Under the pieces are notes generated by a model. The model did no database searches and had not been told where the DNA came from. It worked only from the letters and a program-made list of their open reading frames with translations. Shown piece after piece: positions 55,656 through 64,000 of a stretch of 64,000 bases of DNA. How positions within the stretch are numbered: position 1 is the first letter of the stretch; each line of letters starts with the position of its first letter. The stretch is from Pseudomonas duriflava (GTDB lineage: Bacteria > Pseudomonadota > Gammaproteobacteria > Pseudomonadales > Pseudomonadaceae): NCBI RefSeq assembly GCF_007830155.1, contig NZ_VLKY01000013.1, positions 1 through 64,000 of the forward strand, given 5' to 3'. The position numbers and the translations under genes are program-made.

Positions 55656-56675
55656 ATGGCACGCCCCCGCTTCTTACCTGATAATTTCACACTCTACCTG
55701 ATCGGCGCGCTCTTACTGGCTAGCTTTTTACCCTGCCGGGGCATGGCAGCGTCTGTGCTGAACATCGTCACCAACCTTGCCATAGCCCTACTGTTTTTCT
55801 TCCATGGCGCCAAACTATCCCGTACAGCAATCGTGGCAGGTATCACGCATTGACGTTTGCACGCATTAATCTTCAGCTGGACCTTCGTGTTGTTTCCCTT
55901 GCTCGGCTGGGGGCTTAAACCGCTGCTATCTCCGCTAGTAACACCCGAACTTTATATGGGGGTTTTGTACCTTTGCGCCCTACCCGCTACGGTGCAGTCA
56001 TCAATCGCTTTCGTTTCATTGGCGCGCGGTAATGTTCCAGCTGCCGTCTGCAGCGCCTCGGCCTCTGGTCTGATAGGCGTGTTCTTGACCCCTGCTCTGG
56101 TGGGCCTTTTACTAGATGCTCACAACACAGGAAATGGCCTGTCAACCCTGGATGCTATCGCCAAGATTTTCCTGCAGCTCCTCGTACCGTTCATAGCAGG
56201 CCAAATCATGCGTCGTTGGATTAGCACCTGGATCGATGCTCATAAGGCCAAGCTCAAGTTTGTTGATCAGGGTTCGATTCTTCTAGTGGTCTACACAGCC
56301 TTTAGCGCGGCTATCATCGAAGGCCTATGGCCTTCGGTGCCCTTGTCAGCTTTAGCTGGCCTCGTCGTGGTCTGCTCAGTCATCCTGACCCTGGCACTTG
56401 TGCTGACGCGTTACACGGCCCGCCGATTAGGTTTTGGCAAGGAAGATGAAATTGCCGTGGTGTTTTGTGGCTCCAAAAAAAGCTTGGCCACTGGCGTGCC
56501 TATGGCCAAAGTGCTGTTTGCAGGAGGAAGCATCGGCGCGATCTTATTGCCGATCATGCTGTTTCATCAGATTCAATTGATGGTGTGCGCTGTTCTGGCT
56601 CAACGCTATACACGTCTGAATGACGGCACAAACCTCAATAAAAATAGTGCAAAGAGCGCTGCCGACACTCGCTGA
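55656..56675 (+). pseudogene. bile acid:sodium symporter family protein (SBF/YfeH-like) interrupted by an opal codon
   Basis: A 339-codon frame with one in-frame TGA at 55851-55853 (codon 66). The front reads MARPRFLPDNFTLYLIGALL and FFFHGAKLSRTAIVAGITH; the rest resumes in the same frame as RLHALIFSWTFVLFPLLG through about nine membrane segments to the end. The family has tryptophan (TGG) after GITH, so TGG to TGA would explain it. The start ATG 55656 has GAGAAAG ahead. It would be a ten-helix carrier of organic anions. Together with the AraC gene it probably lost function recently. Confidence 0.87.
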
Positions 56676-56682
56676 TAAAGTA

Positions 56683-56715
56683 AGACCGCTGTTATGTATT
56701 ACGTAACAGCGGTCT
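56683..56715. terminator. terminator between convergent symporter and gor
   Basis: AGACCGCTGTTA pairs exactly with TAACAGCGGTCT around nine bases. Confidence 0.75.
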
Positions 56716-56723
56716 ACCCGCTA

Positions 56724-58085
56724 TCAGTCTTCGCGCGTTGGAGAACGCATTGTTACCCATTCCTCTGCAGCCGTAGGATGGATACCGATAGTATCGTCGA
56801 AACAGCTTTTTGTAGCGCCAGCCTTGAGCGCTATAGCCAGACACTGGATCTGCTCAGGCGCTTCTGGCCCAACCATGTGGCAACCTAGCACCTTATCGGT
56901 GTCAGCATCCACTACCAGCTTCATGAGGGTCCGTTCGGTTTCTTGCGTCAGACTCAGCTTGGTGGGCTTGAAGGTTGTTCGGAAGATCTTGAGCTTATGC
57001 CCCTGCTTCCGAGCCTGCTCCTCACTCAGGCCAACCGCCCCGACGTTAGGCAGACTGTAAACCGCACTGGCGATCAGGTCGTAATTGAGCGGCTTATAGG
57101 ATTGAGGCTGATAAAGCTTACGTGCCAGTGCCATGCCCTCGGCCAGTGCAACCGGCGTCAACTGCACACGGCCAATTACGTCACCGATGGCATAAACAGA
57201 CGGCTCGGTCGTTTGGAACAACTCGTCGACTTTCACAAAGCCGCGCGCGTCCAACTCGACATCTACATTTTCCAGCCCTAGGTTATCCAACATGGGGCGT
57301 CGCCCAGTCGCGTAGAAAACGCAATCGGTTTCATGAATGCTGCCATTTTTCAGCGTGACCTTTAGCGAGCCATCACTATTCTTGTCGATACTGGCAATAT
57401 CGGCATTAAATTGCAGGGTATGCCCCCGCTTGAGCATTTCATCACGCAGGTGCTCTCGCACATCCATGTCAAATCCTCTCAGGAACAATTCGCCGCGGTA
57501 CATGAGACTAACTTGAACACCCATACCATGAAATATCGAGGCGAACTCGACGGCGATATATCCGCCGCCTACGATAATCATGCGCTTAGGCAGCTCTTTA
57601 AGATAAAACGCCTCGTTGGACGTAATGATATGTTCACGCCCTGGAAGATCCGGCACGGATGGCCAGCCTCCGGTAGCAATTAGAATGCGCTCGGTCGTAT
57701 AGCGTTTACCTCCCGCTTCTACGGTGTGTGCATCAACGATGCGAGCGTGCTCCTCGAATAAAGTTACTCCGCTATTGATTAGCAAAGCTCGGTAGATACC
57801 ATTGAGCCGACGGATCTCGTGATCCTTGTTAGCAACCAGATTCTGCCAATCAAAGCCTTTTTCCTCGACGCTCCAGCCATAGCCTTTGGACTGGCGAAAC
57901 TCATCATGGAACGAGGCGCTATACACAAAGTATTTCTTCGGCATACAGCCGACATTGACACAAGTACCGCCCAGGTAGCGACTTTCCGCCACTGCGACGC
58001 GCGCGCCGAAATCGGCAGAAAAGCGCGCCGTACGCACACCACCTGATCCGGCGCCAATAATAAAAAGATCAAAATCGTAAGTCAT
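56724..58085 (-). CDS. gor: glutathione reductase
   Basis: Reduces glutathione disulfide with NADPH using FAD and a redox disulfide. 453 residues. FAD motif [17 protein letters not shown] near residue 11; active-site C42 and C47 in [15 protein letters not shown], where most relatives have V for M; NADPH motif [17 protein letters not shown] near 175; the C-terminal dimer histidine in [11 protein letters not shown]. The gene is alone between two terminators and close to galU, as in other pseudomonads. Confidence 0.95.
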   Translation of the reverse strand: MTYDFDLFIIGAGSGGVRTARFSADFGARVAVAESRYLGGTCVNVGCMPKKYFVYSASFHDEFRQSKGYGWSVEEKGFDWQNLVANKDHEIRRLNGIYRALLINSGVTLFEEHARIVDAHTVEAGGKRYTTERILIATGGWPSVPDLPGREHIITSNEAFYLKELPKRMIIVGGGYIAVEFASIFHGMGVQVSLMYRGELFLRGFDMDVREHLRDEMLKRGHTLQFNADIASIDKNSDGSLKVTLKNGSIHETDCVFYATGRRPMLDNLGLENVDVELDARGFVKVDELFQTTEPSVYAIGDVIGRVQLTPVALAEGMALARKLYQPQSYKPLNYDLIASAVYSLPNVGAVGLSEEQARKQGHKLKIFRTTFKPTKLSLTQETERTLMKLVVDADTDKVLGCHMVGPEAPEQIQCLAIALKAGATKSCFDDTIGIHPTAAEEWVTMRSPTRED

Positions 58086-58167
58086 GACGAATCCTAGTCG
58101 GCTTCACTGGCTATCAGCTTAACGCATTCCACCTTTCGCCGACGAACTTACCGTTGCGTAAAAACAA

Positions 58168-58191
58168 GAAAGCCACCCGAAGGTGGCTTTC
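58168..58191 (-). terminator. terminator downstream of galU
   Basis: GAAAGCCACC pairs with GGTGGCTTTC around CGAA. On the minus strand it is followed by TTGTTTTT. Confidence 0.87.
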
Positions 58192-58210
58192 GTTCAATAC
58201 GAGGAAAAGA

Positions 58211-59041
58211 TTACAGCTCCTTGTACACATGCTCGAAGCAGAAATTGGTCGCTTCGACAAAGCCCTCAGCACTACCGCAATCGAAGCGTTGGCCCTTGAA
58301 CTTATAGGCCAGTACGCAACCGTCCTGAGCTTGCTTCATCAGCGCGTCAGTGATTTGGATTTCACCGCCTTTGCCCGGCTCAGTCTGTTCAATCAGATCA
58401 AAAATATCGGGCGTCAAAATATAACGGCCAATAATCGCCAGGTTGGAAGGTGCATCTTCCGGCTTCGGCTTCTCAACCATGTTATTCACACGGTAGATGT
58501 CGTCACGAATCATTTCACCGGCAATCACACCGTACTTGTGCGTTTCGTTGGCGGGTACTTCCTGAATAGCTACGATAGAGCAGCGGAACTGGTTGTACAG
58601 TTTGACCATCTGCTTAAGTACGCCATCGCCCTCGAGATTCAGACACAAGTCATCCGCCAGTACTACTGCAAACGGCTCGTCACCGATCAGAGGGCGGCCG
58701 GTCAGAATGGCATGCCCCAAACCTTTCATTTCGATCTGACGGGTATAAGAGAAGGAGCACTCGTCGATCAAACGGCGAATTCCGGTCAGGTATTTTTCCT
58801 TAGCGGTATTCTTGATCTGGCTTTCCAATTCGTAGCTGATGTCGAAATGGTCTTCCAGGGAGCGCTTGCCGCGTCCGGTAACCATAGCGATTTGCTTGAG
58901 CCCAGCGTCAAGTGCCTCTTCAACGGCATACTGGACGAGAGGCTTGTTCACGATTGGCAGCATTTCCTTCGGCATGGCCTTGGTCGCAGGAAGAAAGCGA
59001 GTGCCGTAGCCGGCGGCCGGGAACAAACATTTAGTGATCAT
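58211..59041 (-). CDS. galU: UTP--glucose-1-phosphate uridylyltransferase
   Basis: Makes UDP-glucose for envelope polysaccharides and glycolipids. 276 residues. The nucleotide-binding signature FPAAGYGTRFLPATKAMPK is at residue 7, followed by EMLPIVNKPLVQYAVEEAL; the metal-binding AVVLADDLCLN is near 126. Close to P. aeruginosa GalU in length and sequence. Confidence 0.95.
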   Translation of the reverse strand: MITKCLFPAAGYGTRFLPATKAMPKEMLPIVNKPLVQYAVEEALDAGLKQIAMVTGRGKRSLEDHFDISYELESQIKNTAKEKYLTGIRRLIDECSFSYTRQIEMKGLGHAILTGRPLIGDEPFAVVLADDLCLNLEGDGVLKQMVKLYNQFRCSIVAIQEVPANETHKYGVIAGEMIRDDIYRVNNMVEKPKPEDAPSNLAIIGRYILTPDIFDLIEQTEPGKGGEIQITDALMKQAQDGCVLAYKFKGQRFDCGSAEGFVEATNFCFEHVYKEL

Positions 59042-59314
59042 GGGCGTCCTTTGATCGTTGGGAGCAATTCAACGGCAGTCTAAACAGCCATTCGTCAGGT
59101 TACAATGCTCAGAATGAAGGCGCTCAATGACTGTTTTATAGACGTCTAGAAGCGCTCGATCTGAGCGTTGGGACATCCGACAATGAAAGCTTATGGCGGT
59201 TCTATCGAACTCACTTTTGTGTTTAATGGATATGATGAGTAGTGAACTCGTTGGCATCATTCCCGTCGAAGCTTTGTCGCTTCAGAAAGTTATAAAAGGA
59301 ATCGGAAAAGCTAT

Positions 59315-59863
59315 ATGAACAAATGGATTCCACTGTTGGCGACGTCCGCCCTATTGATGGGTTGTGCCGCCCATACGCCCTCACTTACTGAGGACGAGCA
59401 ACGTCTATTGCTCCAGAATGATTTATTACAGGCCAAAATACTGGTGGTTGCAGGCGGTGAGGATGATCTCAGACTTGCCAATGCCTTGCTGACTCGCGCT
59501 GCTCGACAAGCCAGCCCCCAAGAAAAAAATATAGGGGAGATCGAGTTTTACAAGGCACTCATCCTAATGAAGCAAGGCCCTCAAACCGAGGATGTTCTGA
59601 CCTTATTAGATCGTTCGGCTAATAAGCAGTACCCCCTGGCATATGCCCTGCTGTATCAGATCTACTCCAAACCGTACTTGGTCGATGAGGCAGACCCCAT
59701 TCGGGCCGAGACCTATAAGGATAAGTATGGAGAACTGGATGTAGCCAAAAGCGGCTATCCTTCGTTCGAGAAGGCGTTGATCCTGGTCGATCGATTGAGC
59801 GGTACAACGGGAAATTCCGAAGCGAGCGAAGCGGACATGTCCTCTACGAGCATGTCTCAATAA
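59315..59863 (+). CDS. outer-membrane lipoprotein, unknown function
   Basis: 182 residues with a lipoprotein signal: MNKWIPLLATSALLMGCAA, with the lipidated cysteine at residue 17 (lipobox LMGC). No aspartate follows the cysteine, so it should go to the outer membrane. The rest is helical and has TPR/Sel1-like spacing (LLTRAARQASPQE, YPLAYALLYQIYSKP) and a low-complexity S/E/M tail. AAAGGA precedes ATG. No family is recognised. Confidence 0.8.
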   Translation: MNKWIPLLATSALLMGCAAHTPSLTEDEQRLLLQNDLLQAKILVVAGGEDDLRLANALLTRAARQASPQEKNIGEIEFYKALILMKQGPQTEDVLTLLDRSANKQYPLAYALLYQIYSKPYLVDEADPIRAETYKDKYGELDVAKSGYPSFEKALILVDRLSGTTGNSEASEADMSSTSMSQ

Positions 59864-60349
59864 GCAACCCTAAGCCTTCAAAGGCATACGGATACGCTGC
59901 CCTGGCTGCCTGGCGCAGATCCCTCTATGCCTATATGTGTTGCTATCGCTCAAGCGGTGCGTTGGCTGTTGAGTTCGGCGCTTACGCAGCTCTGTTAAAA
60001 GCCCTTTTGATTCAATAAAAATTTCTGACCACATACCTTTAAGACATGCAGTCCCAACTAAATAGGGATGCCGTCAAAAGACGACATGCCCCCTCTTTTA
60101 TCTGGATATATGGACTCTTTCCCAGCGATTACAAAAAGCCTAAAGATTAAGCCCCTAATACGCACTTACCGGATTCATACATTTATTTCGTACCCTCGCA
60201 GCCTCATAAGAACCACTTCATTCCTACTCGTAACAGGCATACCAAACTTCTAATCACCCCCTTACTTTTGGGCTGGTATTATTTACGGTTCCTAGAAAAG
60301 CAATAAATGGGTATTTACTTGAGTGGGTAATAGTTTCAAATAGAGAAAA
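59864..60349. other. intergenic region, no gene seen
   Basis: About 490 bases with only short frames and no recognised element. Confidence 0.5.
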
Positions 60350-60386
60350 GAAAACCTCTAGCGGCTTACTAAATGCAAGCCGCTAG
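60350..60386 (-). terminator. terminator of the DUF3618 operon
   Basis: CTAGCGGCTT pairs with AAGCCGCTAG (60358-60367 with 60377-60386). On the minus strand a T-rich run (GGTTTTCTTTTC) follows. Confidence 0.8.
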
Positions 60387-60399
60387 CGATATACGCCCA

Positions 60400-61278
60400 T
60401 TACATCGAGCGGGAAGCACGTTGAGGCTGGGAATCAGACGAAGACTCCTGATTCGAGGCTGATGCATGACCCGCCTCTTCCTTTACACGATTTTTAGCTT
60501 GATCCGCCAAGTCACTTCCGACTTCAGCTGCCTTGGTATATCCTTCTTCAGCCTTTTGTTTGGCCTTGTCAGTGATACGGTCGCTAGCCTCACCCATCAA
60601 GCGATTCTCACGCTCAGTGGTTGGTAGCGTGGCTCCCAGCAAAGCACCTACCGCAATGCCAATCACACCTAAGGCCAGTGGCTGCTCTTCAAGCATGTAC
60701 TGAAAACCACTTTTTGCCTTGGTAGCGTGGGTACGCAAAGAATCGCTCGTAGCATGTGTAGTATCACTCATGCTTTGGCGGGCCGAACCAAGTGTTCCTG
60801 AAGCATTACCACGCAGTTGCGAAGCTTTATCCATTACACCTTGTGCCTGTGCTTTCAAACTTCCGGTCTTCTGGTGCATTGTTTCGCTCAAGCTGGACGT
60901 TTTACCCTGCATAGAACCGCCCATGCTGGAAGCCTTCTCACGCAACGAATCCGTTGAAGAGCCACTAGCAGCCACTCCCATATTTGAGTAATTCTGAGTT
61001 CGGTTCTGTCCGACCATCATCCAGAGCAAACCTACAGATGTAAGTAAAGCCGGTACAGGATTAGCTTTGATGGTCGCGCCTAAATTATTTACGAACTCGC
61101 CACCATTGCCCTTGGCATAGGTCATCACCCGATCTATTAATTCATTGGGAGATAAGCGATTTTCAAGTGCATCAACGATTCCGCTGATTTCAGCACGCTG
61201 CTGATCAATTTCGCGTTCAAGCGTAGCAGGATCTTTTTGCGCTTCGTCATTGACATGGTTTTGGGTTTCGGTACTCAT
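60400..61278 (-). CDS. DUF3618 domain protein
   Basis: 292 residues. The N-terminal DUF3618 unit (about residues 15-75) has LEREIDQQRAEISGIVDALE and LSPNELIDRV, followed by a membrane segment near 76-90. A serine-, glycine- and methionine-rich low-complexity middle (about 100-185) and a second hydrophobic segment (LALGVIGIAVGALLG near 200) come before a K/E/A-rich helical tail. Third gene of an operon whose start overlaps the holin-like gene stop (ATGA). The family is found with DUF1469 proteins in envelope or general stress loci. Confidence 0.83.
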   Translation of the reverse strand: MSTETQNHVNDEAQKDPATLEREIDQQRAEISGIVDALENRLSPNELIDRVMTYAKGNGGEFVNNLGATIKANPVPALLTSVGLLWMMVGQNRTQNYSNMGVAASGSSTDSLREKASSMGGSMQGKTSSLSETMHQKTGSLKAQAQGVMDKASQLRGNASGTLGSARQSMSDTTHATSDSLRTHATKAKSGFQYMLEEQPLALGVIGIAVGALLGATLPTTERENRLMGEASDRITDKAKQKAEEGYTKAAEVGSDLADQAKNRVKEEAGHASASNQESSSDSQPQRASRSM

Positions 61279-61712
61279 GCTACTTTCCCCTTAACAGCTT
61301 CTTTGTCTTTCTGCATGCTGTTGATTGTGCGCTCAGGCTTGAAGGAAGCAGGCTCTAGCTTTTTCTTACCAGCAGATACCATTACCAAGCCAATCACGAC
61401 TACAACGCCCCCTACGATCAGGGCCGCCAGCCAGGGCTCCACGACCTGACTCAGACCAAGCACCGCCGAAAGCAAAAGAATAATGAATCCGGCCAAGAGA
61501 ACGATACCGCCCGATGCCATGCTAATAGCACCTGCCTTGGTCGCAGTAAGCGCCTCGGATATTTCGGCCTTAGCCAGCGCCAGCTCTTTGGTGAAAAGAG
61601 AAGGCACTTCACGAGTCAGTTGGCGTACTAACCCCGCAATGGATGTTGAGTTCGAATCAATCTCGGCCTGCTCATTTTCATAAGCGTTACGCAGGTTCGG
61701 TTGCTCTTTCAT
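61275..61712 (-). CDS. phage holin superfamily III / DUF1469 membrane protein
   Basis: 145 residues. N-terminal amphipathic helix (SIAGLVRQLTREVPSLFTKE), two membrane segments (about residues 55-80 and 88-110), and a basic C-terminal tail. This is the DUF1469/Act_holin group that travels with DUF3618 proteins. Its ATG follows the upstream gene by two bases and its stop overlaps the DUF3618 start, so all three genes are coupled. Despite the name, a phage lysis function is unlikely here. Confidence 0.82.
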   Translation of the reverse strand: MKEQPNLRNAYENEQAEIDSNSTSIAGLVRQLTREVPSLFTKELALAKAEISEALTATKAGAISMASGGIVLLAGFIILLLSAVLGLSQVVEPWLAALIVGGVVVVIGLVMVSAGKKKLEPASFKPERTINSMQKDKEAVKGKVA

Positions 61713-61714
61713 TG

Positions 61715-62614
61715 TTAAAAACCTCCAGTGGTGTCCTTCTTGCTACCGCCCAGGTTGGACGAGGCATTCTTGTCTTTATCTAATGCGGAAGAACCATAAG
61801 CGGGTGTATCTGCCAGATCTGATGTGGATGCAGGACGCACCACCGAACTCATAGGTTTGGTATCTCCCTCAGGAATGACCGTGGTGGTCTTCTCATAAGT
61901 ACTTTCAACTTCCGCCACGATGGGTGTGCTGGTTTGTCCAGCCATACCGGAAGTGCTACTTGTTGTAGAAGCACCCACCCCAGAGGAACCACTCGGCGCT
62001 GTACCAGAGCTGTCAAAGGAGGCCATGCCAGTATGGTCAAGACCACTGGAAGTACCCATGCCCTCTGCCTTACGCGTCGTTCCAGATCCACCCATTGATC
62101 CAGACTCGGCCGAATCGCGCTCCGTCATGCTGGGTGACGTAGACATGTTTGATGACGTAGGCATCTCGGAATCAGACGAAACAGATGAAGAGGAGCGACT
62201 ACTGGCCTTGGCAAAGCGGGATAACCCAAAACCGATGGCCACGCTACCGGTCAAGAACAGCGCAGGGTTTTCGCGTGCAAGACGGCTAGCTTCACGAATC
62301 AGCTCATCGGCGCTCTTGCCGCGCAATGTATCGGCAAGGCCTACCATGCTCTGCGCCAGGTTCGATACGTAGCCTGATAGCCCAGCCCGGTCATTGTCAT
62401 TCAACTCTGAGGCAGCTGCCTTGATGCTATTGGCAACGGTTTCGATTTCATTAGCCGCTTGATCGCTATAACGATCAATCTGGCTTTTACCCTGCATCTT
62501 GGCATTTTCCGCTACCTGCTTCGCCTTGCCCTGCAACGCATTCGACTGCTCTTGCGCAGAGGGAATGCCTCGGTGCTGGCTTTCTCGAGTGTTGCTTTCG
62601 TAGGGTGTAGTCAT
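61715..62614 (-). CDS. low-complexity membrane-associated stress protein, first gene of the DUF3618 operon
   Basis: 299 residues. Residues 20-75 are a helical, Q/K/A-rich region (LQGKAKQVAENAKMQGKSQI), followed by a helix with LAQSMVGLADTLRGKSADEL and one membrane segment (ALFLTGSVAIGFGLSRF near 130). Residues 150-235 are almost entirely S, T, G, M and A, then a T/P/E-rich tail. Similar layouts are called nutrient-deprivation-induced proteins. Function unknown. Confidence 0.75.
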   Translation of the reverse strand: MTTPYESNTRESQHRGIPSAQEQSNALQGKAKQVAENAKMQGKSQIDRYSDQAANEIETVANSIKAAASELNDNDRAGLSGYVSNLAQSMVGLADTLRGKSADELIREASRLARENPALFLTGSVAIGFGLSRFAKASSRSSSSVSSDSEMPTSSNMSTSPSMTERDSAESGSMGGSGTTRKAEGMGTSSGLDHTGMASFDSSGTAPSGSSGVGASTTSSTSGMAGQTSTPIVAEVESTYEKTTTVIPEGDTKPMSSVVRPASTSDLADTPAYGSSALDKDKNASSNLGGSKKDTTGGF

Positions 62615-62940
62615 CGCTTGGTCCCACCATTTTTACGTTTTGCCGAACAAATCCGGCCTTTAAGCGCAGCGGTCAGTACAACCCGGTAAAACTGCGCGTT
62701 AATAAGGTGACCCCAGCGGCTCAGACGAGTTCGTTTTGATTTTGTCAAGAGGGTGAGATTGACGATAGTCGGCATTTTTAGCCTATAAATACGGCGTTCC
62801 TGCAGGATAAAAGGACGAGACGAAACGTTTTGAGATTATTTCTAGACGAACATCAATCCAGCCGAAACGTTGGGTAGGCGCTGGACGCCCTTTCTTGGAC
62901 AATACGATGCTCTTGGAAAACTCTGGAGCGACATCACAAG
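62615..62940. other. divergent promoter region, no gene
   Basis: About 325 bases between the DUF3618 operon and the Nudix gene. No convincing AlgU or sigma-70 match was identified. Confidence 0.45.
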
Positions 62941-63396
62941 ATGACTTCTGTATTGAGCATTGCGGCAGCTTGCCTGTTCAATGCTGCTGACGAACTGCTA
63001 TTGGTACGCAAGCGCGGTACACATTTCTTCATGTTGCCTGGCGGCAAGCAAGAGCCGGGAGAGCCTCTGGAGCAAACGCTTGAACGCGAACTGCTTGAGG
63101 AACTGGGCCTACGCCTGTCCTCCTCAGCCTATCAATGGCTGGGACGTTTCCAGGCCCCGGCAGCCAACGAGCCTGATACCGCTATCGATGCGCATCTTTA
63201 CCAGGTGCGCCTGCCAAATATTGCCGTTGCGGTAGCAGCCGAACTGGAAGAGCTGGTGTGGCTTCCACTCGATCAGCTCCACTCAGTGCCCCTGGCGCCT
63301 TTACTGAGCCAGGTCCTGCCCTGCCTGAACACATACGGTATAGAGAATGAGCAGCCCGGCGAACCGAACGTACATGCGTTGGGTCTACCTCAGTAA
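62941..63396 (+). CDS. Nudix hydrolase
   Basis: 151 residues. The Nudix box GX5EX7REUXEEXGU is complete: GGKQEPGEPLEQTLEREL continuing into LEELGL, residues 35-57. The family cleaves nucleoside diphosphates linked to another group, often oxidised nucleotides or sugar nucleotides. Substrate not predictable. Next to a thiol oxidoreductase gene, 9 bases apart. Confidence 0.9.
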   Translation: MTSVLSIAAACLFNAADELLLVRKRGTHFFMLPGGKQEPGEPLEQTLERELLEELGLRLSSSAYQWLGRFQAPAANEPDTAIDAHLYQVRLPNIAVAVAAELEELVWLPLDQLHSVPLAPLLSQVLPCLNTYGIENEQPGEPNVHALGLPQ

Positions 63397-63405
63397 GTAT
63401 TCGCC

Positions 63406-64000
63406 ATGATGCACGCTACCATGTCTACTTCGTTAATCCATTTGGATATCTGGAGCGATTACGTCTGCCCTTTTTGCTACCTTGAGCTTCCCGTAGTGGA
63501 CGCCCTCAAGAGTCGCTACGAGACGCAGCTGATCGTGACCTGGCATGCCTTTGAGCTGCGACCTGAACCGATCCCCACGCTTGAGCCCGACGGTCACTAC
63601 CTTCGAACCACCTGGGCACGCGTGGTGTATCCAATGGCTGAAGAACGTCAGTTACCCCTAAGGCTTCCGCCGGTACAGCCTCGCAGTCGCAAAGCACTGG
63701 AGGCGGTTGAATTTGCCCGGCGTCATGACCGATTCGATGACTGTCATCGCGCACTATTCCAGGCCTTCTTTGAACAAGGGCGTGACATTGGCAATGTTGA
63801 TGTCCTGCTGGACGTAGCCGCCCAACAGGCTCTGGATACCGATGCCCTAGCTACAGCACTTGAACAGGGCCACCATACTCAGTCAGTCCTGGCAGACGAA
63901 GCCTTGGCTCACCGACTGGGTATCACTGCCGTCCCAACCCTTTTGATCCGTCCTGCCGGACAACCACTAGAGCAAGCCGAAGCGTTAAGCGGCGCACTCA
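63406..64000 (+). CDS. DsbA-family oxidoreductase, FrnE-like, runs off the window
   Basis: At least 198 residues seen, open at the right edge. The thioredoxin-fold active site CPFCY is near residue 21 (IWSDYVCPFCYLE), followed by the helical insertion and the cis-proline loop GITAVPTLLI near residue 176. This matches FrnE-type DsbA relatives without a signal peptide, so it is probably cytoplasmic. Three in-frame ATGs (63406, 63409, 63421) are possible starts; none has a strong ribosome site. Confidence 0.88.
   Translation, partial: MMHATMSTSLIHLDIWSDYVCPFCYLELPVVDALKSRYETQLIVTWHAFELRPEPIPTLEPDGHYLRTTWARVVYPMAEERQLPLRLPPVQPRSRKALEAVEFARRHDRFDDCHRALFQAFFEQGRDIGNVDVLLDVAAQQALDTDALATALEQGHHTQSVLADEALAHRLGITAVPTLLIRPAGQPLEQAEALSGAL

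Noticed and set aside
58154-59083. 309-codon plus-strand frame opposite galU
   Set aside because: It is the antisense shadow of a certain gene; no ribosome site or family features.
61275-61712. Holin-like gene as evidence of a prophage
   Set aside because: It sits in a DUF3618 operon with no phage structural, integrase or lysis genes around.

Overview
The window looks like a chromosomal segment of a Pseudomonas-type gammaproteobacterium with moderate GC (roughly 55% by eye, not computed). Support comes from the membrane PQQ glucose dehydrogenase, the gor/galU neighbourhood, a Ku-LigD repair pair, XylB/XylC-like aromatic alcohol oxidation under a sigma-54 activator, and many LysR/AraC/MFS genes. 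A Pseudomonas luteola-like species would fit, but that is inference. No rRNA, tRNA or CRISPR array was seen.

Layout. 1-574: truncated, frameshifted IS630-type transposase. 1465-3888: gcd. 3.9-5.2 kb: AT-rich, non-coding, ending in a good Fur box. 5.2-11.7 kb: five-gene, translationally coupled hydroxamate siderophore operon of desferrioxamine type (decarboxylase, N-hydroxylase, MFS exporter, acyltransferase, NIS synthetase). 11.8-15.8 kb: an overlooked 44-residue acidic ORF, a perfect 27-bp hairpin, then a LacI regulator divergent from an IolE-like isomerase and a Gfo/Idh oxidoreductase. 16.0-21.0 kb: inverted repeat, sigma-54 promoter, benzaldehyde and benzyl alcohol dehydrogenase-like genes, and an AcoR/XylR-type activator frameshifted at a C tract. 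21.1-24.5 kb: LysR, VanA-like Rieske oxygenase and an aromatic-acid MFS carrier. 25-33 kb: a ZIP-like membrane protein, remnants of amtB and gabD around an intact YdiJ-type dehydrogenase, and a frameshifted hybrid histidine kinase.

33.5-52.2 kb reads as a stress-protection region: MFS carrier; SRPBCC protein, zinc alcohol dehydrogenase and sulfite-oxidase-fold protein in one coupled operon; HWE kinase plus receiver; two tandem DUF421 membrane proteins with the same C-terminal zinc ribbon behind an AlgU-like promoter; a flavin disulfide reductase-like protein; three different ferritin-like proteins; pncC-nadE; mocA-xdhC; Ku; a LigD that has phosphoesterase and polymerase domains but no ligase domain; and a PIG-L deacetylase.

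52.4-64 kb: chemoreceptor, YicG-like channel, an AraC regulator and a divergent SBF-type symporter that each carry one in-frame nonsense codon, gor, galU, a lipoprotein, a three-gene operon of DUF3618/holin-like/low-complexity membrane proteins, a Nudix hydrolase and the start of a FrnE/DsbA-like protein.

Seven genes carry lesions (IS630, the sigma-54 activator, amtB, gabD, hybrid kinase, AraC, symporter). The single-base indels could be sequencing errors. The nonsense substitutions and truncations look like real decay.
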